From the NCBI GenBank assembly GCA_018335765.1, contig JAGXRU010000165.1, positions 1 through 6,854 of the forward strand: a DNA stretch of 6,854 nt, read 5' to 3'. This DNA is from Alkaliphilus sp. (GTDB lineage Bacteria > Bacillota > Clostridia > Peptostreptococcales > Thermotaleaceae). The notes under the pieces are model-generated. The model worked only from the letters and a program-made list of their open reading frames with translations. It ran no database searches and was not told where the DNA came from. Made by a program: the position numbers and the translations under genes. Shown one piece after another: positions 1-5,697 of the stretch. Each line of letters begins with the position of its first letter. The first letter of the stretch is position 1.

Positions 1-1794
1 CTTGCCGTAGGAATGTTTATAAACATGCCATTTGGTTTCAAAATGCTTTTTTATTTACTTAGCTATATCTTAGTCGGTGGAGAGGTTTTGTATAGAGCCG
101 TGGGAAATATAAGAAGGGGTCAGGTTTTTGATGAGAATTTTCTGATGGCGATAGCTACATTAGGAGCCTTTGCCATAGAGGAATATCCAGAGGCAGTGGC
201 GGTAATGCTGTTTTATCAGATAGGAGAGTTTTTTCAGGAAATGGCTGTGGATAAGTCCAGAAAATCAATTGCGACATTAATGGATATTAGACCTGACTAT
301 GCTAATCTAAAGACAATTGAGGGACTGAGAAGAGTGTGTCCACAAGATGTTTCATTAGGTGAGCTTATTTTAGTAAAGCCTGGTGAAAAAGTCCCATTGG
401 ATGGGAAGATTATAGAAGGATATTCACTAGTGGATACCTCAGCCTTAACAGGTGAATCCATTCCAAGAGAGGTTGATGCAGGTAGTGAGGTGTTAGCTGG
501 ATTCATTAATCAAAATGGTATTTTGACAGTGGAGGTTACTAAGTTGTTTGAAGACTCTGCCGTGTCACGGATACTCGAATTAGTTGAAAATGCAAGCAAT
601 AAAAAGGCAAAGACAGAAAAATTCATTACCAGCTTTGCCAGATATTATACACCTGTAGTGGTAATCACAGCTCTGTTTATTGCAGTAATACCTCCATTCA
701 TCATAGAAGGGGCAATTTTTTCTGACTGGTTATACAGAGCCTTAGTATTTTTAGTAATATCCTGTCCCTGCGCACTAGTAGTTTCCATTCCACTGGGTTT
801 CTTTGGAGGAATAGGAGCAGCATCAAAAAACGGTATTTTAGTCAAGGGTGGAAACTACTTAGAAGCCCTCAAGAACATAGACACCGTTGTACTAGATAAA
901 ACAGGGACTGTCACAAAGGGAATTTTTCAGGTTACAGAGATAAAGCCAGCAAATGATATGACTAAGGAAAAGCTATTAGAATATGCTGCTTATGCAGAAG
1001 GCTATTCTAACCATCCAATTGCTTTGTCGATTTTGAGGGCATATGGAAAAGATATTGATAAGAAATTAATAGAAGATTACCAAGAACTTTCTGGATATGG
1101 TATTAAGATGAAGCTGAAGGGGAAGGAAATAATAATAGGAAACAAACAGCTTATGTTAAGTGAAAGTGTAAGTTTTGAAAATTTAATTCAAGAGGGAACA
1201 ACCATACATGTGGGAGTGGATAAAAAATATGCAGGACATATACTAATCGCCGACGAACTGAAGGAGGATGCTGAAAGCTCGGTTAGGGAATTAAAACAAT
1301 TTGGAATAAAAATTGTTATGCTAACGGGTGACAATGACTTTACAGCACAAAAAGTAGGGAGAAAGCTGGGAATAGACAAAGTATATGGAGAATTACTTCC
1401 CGAAGGGAAGGTTGAAATGATAGAATTATTAGAGAAACAAAAAACCTCCAAAGGGAAGATTGTATTTGTGGGGGATGGAATTAATGATGCACCTGTATTG
1501 GCTCGAGCGGATATTGGCATAGCTATGGGGGGGCTTGGATCCGATGCTGCTATAGAAGCTGCGGATGTTGTCTTAATGACCGATGAATTATCAAAAGTGG
1601 GGCTTGCTATCAAAATTGCAAAAAGAACAAATAATATAGTCTGGCAAAATATTATTCTTGCTTTAGGAGTGAAAGGAATTGTATTAGCTTTAGGCGCAGG
1701 GGGGGTTGCCACACTGTGGGAGGCTGTATTTGCTGATGTTGGAGTGGCTTTAATAGCGGTACTAAACTCTACTAGAGTAATAAAATCCAAGTAA
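1..1794 (+). CDS. cadA: Zn2+/Cd2+/Pb2+-exporting P1B-type ATPase, 5' end cut by window edge
   Basis: This membrane pump uses ATP to export soft divalent metals. The frame is open to base 1, and the first visible residues look like the end of TM1. The N-terminal metal-binding part and true start are therefore outside the window, and the ATG at 13 is internal. Counting from that ATG, I see TM2 (about 9-25), TM3/4 (41-78), the actuator TGES (146-149), TM5 (212-232), TM6 with the metal-site CPC (251-253), the phosphorylated Asp in DKTGT (D295), the nucleotide-binding HP (334-335), TGD (438-440), GDGINDAP (487-494), and TM7/TM8 (544-586). N546 with K554 (the N-x7-K pattern) and D575 in DVG mark the P1B-2 class specific for Zn/Cd/Pb, not the copper class. 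All catalytic motifs are intact. A small frame with a strong ribosome binding site follows 34 bases after the stop and is probably in the same transcript. The family is certain; cadA versus zntA naming is a matter of convention. Confidence 0.95.
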   Translation, partial: LAVGMFINMPFGFKMLFYLLSYILVGGEVLYRAVGNIRRGQVFDENFLMAIATLGAFAIEEYPEAVAVMLFYQIGEFFQEMAVDKSRKSIATLMDIRPDYANLKTIEGLRRVCPQDVSLGELILVKPGEKVPLDGKIIEGYSLVDTSALTGESIPREVDAGSEVLAGFINQNGILTVEVTKLFEDSAVSRILELVENASNKKAKTEKFITSFARYYTPVVVITALFIAVIPPFIIEGAIFSDWLYRALVFLVISCPCALVVSIPLGFFGGIGAASKNGILVKGGNYLEALKNIDTVVLDKTGTVTKGIFQVTEIKPANDMTKEKLLEYAAYAEGYSNHPIALSILRAYGKDIDKKLIEDYQELSGYGIKMKLKGKEIIIGNKQLMLSESVSFENLIQEGTTIHVGVDKKYAGHILIADELKEDAESSVRELKQFGIKIVMLTGDNDFTAQKVGRKLGIDKVYGELLPEGKVEMIELLEKQKTSKGKIVFVGDGINDAPVLARADIGIAMGGLGSDAAIEAADVVLMTDELSKVGLAIKIAKRTNNIVWQNIILALGVKGIVLALGAGGVATLWEAVFADVGVALIAVLNSTRVIKSK

Positions 1795-1814
1795 CACTAA
1801 CAAAGGTTCTAAAT

Positions 1815-1822
1815 AAAGGAGG
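1815..1822 (+). promoter_or_regulatory. Strong ribosome binding site for small ORF after cadA
   Basis: AAAGGAGG lies six bases before the ATG at 1829. It is one of the best Shine-Dalgarno matches in the window, and implies that translation really initiates at 1829 even though the frame stops after ten codons. Confidence 0.7.
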
Positions 1823-1828
1823 AAGCCT

Positions 1829-1991
1829 ATGTCATGCAGTACTGGTGGTGGACATGGCTGAAAATGTGGATACTGGAGAAAAAATATTTCTGCTGGCTCA
1901 AAGTTACATGCCAGCCCAAGATATTCGCCCATACAATTTCTCTTATTTTATTTTTTTAAACTTATTAAAAATTCTCCTATGTGTTTTGTAG
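1829..1991 (+). pseudogene. Frame-broken small Cys/Gly/His-rich ORF downstream of cadA
   Basis: Translation from the ATG at 1829 gives MSCSTGGGHG and then a TGA at 1859-1861. From 1860 the next frame (+1) reads ENVDTGEK and then IFLLAQSYMPAQDI up to about 1925. This looks like real protein, while the original frame after the TGA looks like noise. The simplest reading is a small protein with a Cys/Gly/His-rich, possibly metal-binding, N-terminus that carries a one-base frameshift. The +1 frame runs to TAG at 1989-1991, but its hydrophobic tail after about 1925 is the antisense of the neighbouring gene's 3' end, so the C-terminus may also be lost. Alternatives are a ten-codon leader coupled to a restart at ATG 1854 (the start and stop overlap in ATGGCTGA), programmed +1 frameshifting, Sec insertion at the TGA, or a sequencing error. 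I do not recognise the family. Position after the ATPase suggests a metal-related role, which is inference. Confidence 0.4.
1879..1925 (-). terminator. Hairpin terminator for the glycosyltransferase transcript
   Basis: Read on the minus strand, a stem begins about 22 bases after the glycosyltransferase stop codon. Outer AATAT/ATATT pairs (1921-1925 with 1883-1887) enclose a perfect GC-rich core GGCTGGC-side stem, GCTGGC (1910-1915) with GCCAGC (1892-1897), and a 12-base loop. A run of T residues (1884-1879) follows. An internal loop separates the two helices. In the plus direction no T-run follows directly, so I assign it to the minus strand. Confidence 0.5.
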
Positions 1992-3054
1992 CATAAGGTT
2001 TTTTAAGCTTGGCCATATTACTGCGGATAACCTCATATCTTTCTCTATCTTCCTTGAGTATATTTATACAGGATATTAGAGAGTTTGGGCTTGTTGCTAC
2101 CATGCCGATACCATTATTAAGAACAAACTCCATATTCCTTGCTTCCTGCCCAGGTAGATTCCAAGTCATTATAATAGGAAGTTCTTTATTTAAACATTCG
2201 GTTATTGTTATACCGCCTGGTTTGGTGATTATTAGGTCAGAAACACTCATGAATTCGTCAATATTATTAACATAACCAAAAATCTTTAGATTTGGTCGAT
2301 CAATGAGGGATAAATAATTGAAAAGTTCCTCGTTCTTACCCGTTACCACCAAGAGCTGAATATCAATATTATATGTAAACAGATAATTCAAGGTTTCTGT
2401 AATATTGCCAAGTCCCAAGCCACCTCCCATTATGAGCGCAGTGAAGGTGTTTGAGATATTTAAAGACCTGCATATTTCATTTCTAGCATTCATTTTAGAA
2501 AATTTCTCATCGATGGGTATACCAAAAAATCTGGCCTTTTCCGAAGGTATCTGCCAATAGTGAAACTCATGGATAAAGTTTTCAGAAGGCAATATGTAAT
2601 AGTCCACTTCTTTGTTAATCCAACTTGGATGTATGGTATAATCAGTTAATGTGGTCACAATTGGTGCATTAATCCTTCCATTTCGCTTCATGGCTGATAA
2701 TGCTTCAGCTGGAAATGGGTGGGTACATACGATTACATCAGGTTTAAATTTCATAATGAGTTTCGTTAGTTTCCTTGACAGAATCATCTTGTTTAAGAAT
2801 TCACTTATATCTATTAAAGTGCTGTCGCTATACTCCGTGCGTTTATAGAAGTAGGCATAGAGTGCGGGTGTATATTTAATGGACCTAATATAGGCCTCGA
2901 AAATTATTTTGTGTAAACGAGGATGAATATAATTATAAGCATCAATGATGGCAACATTACTTTCAGGATAAAAGTTTTTTATATAATCGGAAAGGCTTTT
3001 TGCTACTTGATTATGACCCTCTCCAGCAGATACGGTAAAAAATAATATATTCAT
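1948..3054 (-). CDS. GT28-family diacylglycerol glycosyltransferase (MGDG synthase/UgtP-like)
   Basis: The 368-residue protein has the two-domain GT-B layout of monogalactosyldiacylglycerol synthase and processive diacylglycerol glucosyltransferases. These transfer a sugar from a UDP-sugar to diacylglycerol on the cytoplasmic face of the membrane, making glycolipids or lipid anchors. The N-terminal acceptor domain carries SAGEGHNQVA (9-18), THPFPAEALS (111-120) and TDYTIHPSW (137-145). The C-terminal UDP-sugar domain carries the glycine-rich MGGGLGLG (209-216) and TKPGGITITE (277-286). There is no signal peptide or transmembrane segment, consistent with a peripheral enzyme. The start is fixed by CGGAGGTG six bases upstream. 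A HAD phosphatase gene lies 145 bases upstream on the same strand and could share the transcript. The donor sugar and exact lipid product cannot be read from the sequence. MurG is related, but the N-terminal motifs favour the MGDG-synthase branch. Confidence 0.88.
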   Translation of the reverse strand: MNILFFTVSAGEGHNQVAKSLSDYIKNFYPESNVAIIDAYNYIHPRLHKIIFEAYIRSIKYTPALYAYFYKRTEYSDSTLIDISEFLNKMILSRKLTKLIMKFKPDVIVCTHPFPAEALSAMKRNGRINAPIVTTLTDYTIHPSWINKEVDYYILPSENFIHEFHYWQIPSEKARFFGIPIDEKFSKMNARNEICRSLNISNTFTALIMGGGLGLGNITETLNYLFTYNIDIQLLVVTGKNEELFNYLSLIDRPNLKIFGYVNNIDEFMSVSDLIITKPGGITITECLNKELPIIMTWNLPGQEARNMEFVLNNGIGMVATSPNSLISCINILKEDRERYEVIRSNMAKLKKPYATKHIGEFLISLKK

Positions 3055-3141
3055 TTATTTCACCTCCGTTAAATAGTATATCATCATTTCCACTCGATTG
3101 TCAGATATTTTAAGAATCTTGCTTTAACATTTGTCTAATGT

Positions 3142-3192
3142 ATTATATAATGCTCTTGAATGAAAATGAGACAAACTATAATCTTTCAAGGG
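3142..3192 (-). promoter_or_regulatory. Weak candidate promoter/inverted repeat before glycosyltransferase
   Basis: On the minus strand a perfect -10 hexamer TATAAT (3142-3147) lies about 90 bases before the glycosyltransferase ATG, but no good -35 sits at 17 bases. An inverted repeat, CCCTTGAA (3185-3192) with TTCAAGAG (3153-3160), spans the place where a -35 would be. This may be an activator-dependent promoter or chance in A+T-rich DNA. Confidence 0.25.
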
Positions 3193-3199
3193 ATGAATA

Positions 3200-3703
3200 C
3201 TAGATTTTTATTATTAATTGTGCAGCCTGCAACAGATTAGATACGTTATAATCAGCTTGTGGACTGGGTTTTCCTATTTTTATGGTGGTACAGCCTGCCT
3301 TTTTACCAGCTTCAATGTCCATTTCTCTGTCACCCACCATATAGGATGATTTTAAATCCACACTATATTTCTGAGAAAGAGAGTTTAACATACCTGGCAA
3401 GGGTTTTCTGCATTCACAGTGAGTTTTGAAATGTGGACAGTGTTTAACATCATCAATAATTATATTATTGTTCATGAACTGCTCTAACATATAGTCGTGG
3501 ATAGATTTGAGATTCTCCTCTGTGAAGTATCCCATTTCAATACCTCCCTGATTTGTTACAACAAAGATTGAAAAATTTGCTTTGATTATTAAATCAAGGG
3601 CTTCGAAGGTCCAGGGAAAAAATATGAAGTCACTGGGCTTATTTACTGGTTTTTTGTTATCATTGATCACACCATCTCTGTCAAGAAAAACTGCTCTTTT
3701 CAT
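3200..3703 (-). CDS. HAD-family phosphatase, GmhB/HisB-N type
   Basis: This 167-residue cytosolic HAD phosphatase matches the GmhB (D,D-heptose 1,7-bisphosphate 7-phosphatase) type. Motif I is DRDGVIN (8-14), with nucleophile D8 and acid/base D10. Motif II is TNQGG (50-54). The motif III lysine is K100 in CRKP. Motif IV is GDREMD (124-129), with D125 and D129 for Mg2+. The family's structural zinc loop is present as C89, H91, C96 and C98, though shorter than in E. coli GmhB. The overall length is slightly below the usual 180-190. GGGAGGT five bases upstream supports the start. It shares strand with the glycosyltransferase 145 bases downstream and is divergent from the unknown gene at 3833. 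No other heptose gene is visible, so a different sugar phosphate is possible. The family is firm; the substrate is inferred. Confidence 0.88.
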   Translation of the reverse strand: MKRAVFLDRDGVINDNKKPVNKPSDFIFFPWTFEALDLIIKANFSIFVVTNQGGIEMGYFTEENLKSIHDYMLEQFMNNNIIIDDVKHCPHFKTHCECRKPLPGMLNSLSQKYSVDLKSSYMVGDREMDIEAGKKAGCTTIKIGKPSPQADYNVSNLLQAAQLIIKI

Positions 3704-3774
3704 AAAGACCTCCCATAAATTATTTGTAGTATAACAATTTTCATATGAGTAGGATATACCCTTTTTATTATTAA

Positions 3775-3780
3775 TATAAT
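3775..3780 (+). promoter_or_regulatory. Possible -10 element for the unknown gene at 3833
   Basis: A perfect TATAAT lies 52 bases before the TTG start, in the 129-base gap between the divergent HAD gene and this one. No convincing -35 hexamer is found at 16-18 bases upstream, so the call is weak. Confidence 0.25.
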
Positions 3781-3817
3781 ATTTTAGTAATAGAAAGACC
3801 TGAAAACAAAAAAAATC

Positions 3818-3825
3818 AAGGAGGT
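3818..3825 (+). promoter_or_regulatory. Ribosome binding site that fixes a TTG start
   Basis: AAGGAGGT is a near-perfect Shine-Dalgarno sequence seven bases before TTG at 3833. No in-frame ATG lies near; the first is tens of codons in. The TTG is therefore the start. Confidence 0.8.
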
Positions 3826-3832
3826 AATTAAA

Positions 3833-4459
3833 TTGAAGAACAGTATAATAGAAGCAATTTCTTCTGCAAGCTTAGAGCAGATACTGGATACCAATAATTT
3901 AGACAAGTTGGAATGGACTTGGGTAAATCAGGAAATATTTTCAGACATTATATATAATCTAAAGCTAAATGTAGATGATGATCAATTAGATAAGGTTTTG
4001 AAGGATATTTCTACAAGAGAAGTTTTTGATGCACTCATTAAATCCTTTAGAAAACAGAATTACATGGTTATGAATCAACACCTATTTTCTTTTGCTGAAA
4101 AGGGTTTTAAACCGACTAAGGATATCGAAACATTAATTTTTGTGAAGGAAGATCTTTATAGAAAATTATTGATAAAGCTCATGAACGAGTATTCATGGAT
4201 ATTAAAAGCCATGGCTCTTGACACATTTTTTAAAATGGGAACTGACTATAGTAGTCTTAAAGAAACTTACCGAGATTTATATGAGGACAATAGTAGAATA
4301 ATAGAGACTTTATTATCAAATGAAGAGCACAGGTTTTTAACGGGTTATTGGATATTAGAAAGAAAAACCAAGGAATTGAAATTTTACAAGGCTGAAGAAT
4401 TTTATCAAAGCTGGGGTGAGGGAGAAGCTAATTCGAGATTTGAAGAACATATAAAATAG
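3833..4459 (+). CDS. Protein of unknown function, 208 aa, TTG start
   Basis: I do not recognise the family. The protein is soluble, acidic to neutral, and rich in Leu, Lys, Glu, Phe and Tyr, with no signal peptide or transmembrane segment. The pattern suggests a largely alpha-helical fold. Its middle (about 60-125) looks like amphipathic helices, possibly a helical-repeat arrangement, and the C-terminus is rich in aromatic and charged residues (ILERKTKELKFYKAEEFYQS). No catalytic or metal-binding motif stands out. Start choice rests on the very strong ribosome binding site before TTG. The reading frame is long, compositionally like its neighbours and has a proper ribosome binding site, so it is very probably a real gene. 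It is transcribed alone, divergent from the HAD phosphatase and convergent with the NAD kinase, so neighbours give little clue to its job. Confidence 0.8.
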   Translation: MKNSIIEAISSASLEQILDTNNLDKLEWTWVNQEIFSDIIYNLKLNVDDDQLDKVLKDISTREVFDALIKSFRKQNYMVMNQHLFSFAEKGFKPTKDIETLIFVKEDLYRKLLIKLMNEYSWILKAMALDTFFKMGTDYSSLKETYRDLYEDNSRIIETLLSNEEHRFLTGYWILERKTKELKFYKAEEFYQSWGEGEANSRFEEHIK

Positions 4460-4541
4460 CGTCTTCGATGACAACAAAGCTGTCTCTGAGTACCTTCCTG
4501 AAAGCGGGCAGGAGATTTCTCCCCTACAACCCACTTGATGA

Positions 4542-5354
4542 TTACAAGAATTTTTCTTTTACCTTATTCCAAAAATCATAATTTTTTAACCTGAGGAGTT
4601 TTGCTCTCATTTTAGACATTGTTAAATTAATCTCTACTATTTCTCTATACTTATGTTCAGTACCATCAGCCACAATCACTACTGAATTTTCAAAAGAATA
4701 CTCAGGATGAATTTTGATGACCACGTCTTCTGGGACAATAAAGCTGGAGGTAAATGATCTGTAGGCTGTAGTATTTATGGGTGCTATGGGCGTAATTTGC
4801 AGCAAATTAAGAGTTGGGTCAATAATACTGCCTCCCAAAGAATAGTTATAGGCAGTACTACCTGATGGAGTAGCGACTAATATTCCATCCCCGCTGAATT
4901 TTTCTAGAAAACTGTCATTGAGGGATATGTTTAGATGAATAGTTCTGGACAAATAACCCTTGATAGTAATTTCATTAACAGCCATTACCTCAATACAGCT
5001 AGTTCGTGTACAGACTGCAGCTTCAAGCAACTGAAGCTCTTGGATTATATAGTCTCCCTTTTCATATTTAAAAATAAACTCATCCAATTGGTAGGGTGAA
5101 AGTTCTTGGAAAAAGCCTAAATGACCTGTGTTAACACCAATAACAGGAATTTCAGGAAAATTATAACTATGGAGAGTGTTAAGAAAGGAACCATCGCCAC
5201 CAACACATATAATAAGGTCAGCCTTTGGATCAAAATCATCTACTATATAGAAACCGTTATTTTCGAGTTTGTGCTTTAAAATTCTACTTGTTTCCCTAGA
5301 TAAAGGTTTATCGTTTGACACCACATGTATAACACGAGCTTTATGCATTGACAT
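4542..5354 (-). CDS. nadK: NAD kinase (YjbN-like subgroup)
   Basis: NAD kinase (PpnK) phosphorylates NAD to NADP in the cytosol using ATP or polyphosphate. Diagnostic motifs are GGDGSFL (52-58) with catalytic D54, NTGHLGFF (75-82), VNE (126-128), and the glycine/threonine-rich GDGILVATPSGSTAYN (155-170). The 270-residue length fits. The later motif reads TPIAPINTTAYRS (188-200), lacking the APH histidine usual in many NAD kinases. From memory, B. subtilis YjbN also has a SIN-type sequence here and a similar FW-K-V-FI C-terminus, so this is a subgroup trait and not damage. The start at 5354 has GAGG eight bases upstream; a second Met two codons later is possible. The divergent neighbour is an RluA-type synthase, echoing the yjbN-yjbO pairing in Bacillus but in opposite orientation. 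No clear terminator follows. Confidence 0.93.
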   Translation of the reverse strand: MSMHKARVIHVVSNDKPLSRETSRILKHKLENNGFYIVDDFDPKADLIICVGGDGSFLNTLHSYNFPEIPVIGVNTGHLGFFQELSPYQLDEFIFKYEKGDYIIQELQLLEAAVCTRTSCIEVMAVNEITIKGYLSRTIHLNISLNDSFLEKFSGDGILVATPSGSTAYNYSLGGSIIDPTLNLLQITPIAPINTTAYRSFTSSFIVPEDVVIKIHPEYSFENSVVIVADGTEHKYREIVEINLTMSKMRAKLLRLKNYDFWNKVKEKFL

Positions 5355-5387
5355 ATATATCGCCTCATTTTTTCTAGTTTAAAAGAC

Positions 5388-5416
5388 ATTATATACATTT
5401 TAGCATAACTGCAAGA
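5388..5416 (-). promoter_or_regulatory. Likely promoter of nadK
   Basis: On the minus strand TATAAT (5388-5393) lies 34 bases before the start codon. A partial -35, CTTGCA or TCTTGC (5410-5416), sits 16-17 bases upstream. The perfect -10 and the position support it; the -35 is poor. Confidence 0.45.
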
Positions 5417-5596
5417 ATCAAACTAGCTTTTTGCATAATCATTTTTTGAATATTAAAAATATGCAATCAAATGAGGTTAATGGAGTGGTGATAAGGAAAT
5501 ATTATGAACAATAGCTTTTAATGAGCTTGGTTTGTGACGCAATTCAAAGCGACAGCTGCAATTGTAGATTATGCTAACAAAATTTCTAAAAAAGTT

Positions 5597-5608
5597 AGGA
5601 GTACTCCT
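5597..5608. promoter_or_regulatory. 12-bp perfect palindrome, candidate operator
   Basis: AGGAGTACTCCT is perfectly self-complementary and ends eight bases before the -35 box of the rluA promoter. It is upstream of the predicted transcript, so a DNA-binding protein site is more plausible than an RNA hairpin. The binding protein is unknown. Confidence 0.35.
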
Positions 5609-5616
5609 TTTAAAGT

Positions 5617-5645
5617 TTGACCTTTGGAAATAGAAGCCCTATAAT
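5617..5645 (+). promoter_or_regulatory. Sigma-A promoter of rluA
   Basis: TTGACC (5617-5622), a 17-base spacer, and a perfect TATAAT (5640-5645) form a strong housekeeping promoter. Transcription would start near 5652, leaving a leader of roughly 46 bases before the ATG at 5698. Confidence 0.8.
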
Positions 5646-5661
5646 ATAGAAGTCCTATAAT
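5630..5661 (+). repeat. 16-base tandem duplication covering the rluA -10 region
   Basis: The unit atagaagYcctataat occurs at 5630-5645 and again directly at 5646-5661, differing only at one pyrimidine (C then T). The second copy carries another TATAAT but no -35 at a usable distance. Confidence 0.85.
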
Positions 5662-5685
5662 GCAAAAGGAATTGTGAGAACAGGG

Positions 5686-5691
5686 AAGGTG
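5686..5691 (+). promoter_or_regulatory. Ribosome binding site favouring ATG 5698 for rluA
   Basis: AAGGTG, within GGGAAGGTG, sits six bases before ATG 5698. The in-frame GTG at 5674 has only AAAGGA three bases upstream, which is too close. The ATG is preferred. Confidence 0.6.
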
Positions 5692-5697
5692 CTAACA

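Larger units (their letters stand above)
5355..5697. other. 343-base divergent regulatory gap between nadK and rluA
   Basis: No gene is supported here; only frames of a few codons exist, without good ribosome binding sites. It holds a likely nadK promoter near the left end, two inverted repeats (CTAGTTT 5374-5380 with AAACTAG 5420-5426; TTGCATA 5431-5437 with TATGCAA 5460-5466), a 12-bp palindrome at 5597-5608, the rluA promoter at 5617-5645 and a 16-base tandem duplication at 5630-5661. I recognise no riboswitch or known small RNA. The stretch 5470-5590 shows nothing I can name. Confidence 0.6.

Noticed and set aside
1188..1790. A 200-codon minus-strand frame opposite the ATPase.
   Set aside because: It is antisense to the conserved P and N domains of the ATPase, is rich in Ser/Pro/Thr as expected for a shadow frame, and lacks a ribosome binding site.
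13..1794. The ATPase as a naturally short protein starting at ATG 13.
   Set aside because: The frame stays open to base 1, no ribosome binding site is visible, and the first residues already resemble the end of TM1. The window edge explains the missing N-terminus.
1834..1959. A Trp-rich 41-codon frame from ATG 1834.
   Set aside because: Its composition is implausible (three Trp in a row, many aromatic residues), and the strong ribosome binding site is better spaced for ATG 1829.
4468..4579. Short plus-strand frame from ATG 4468 between the convergent genes.
   Set aside because: There is no ribosome binding site, it overlaps the end of nadK, and its translation (36 codons) shows no recognisable feature.
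5674..5697. GTG at 5674 as the rluA start.
   Set aside because: Its only Shine-Dalgarno-like sequence lies three bases away, while ATG 5698 has AAGGTG at six bases. The extra eight residues precede the S4 domain and add nothing recognisable.
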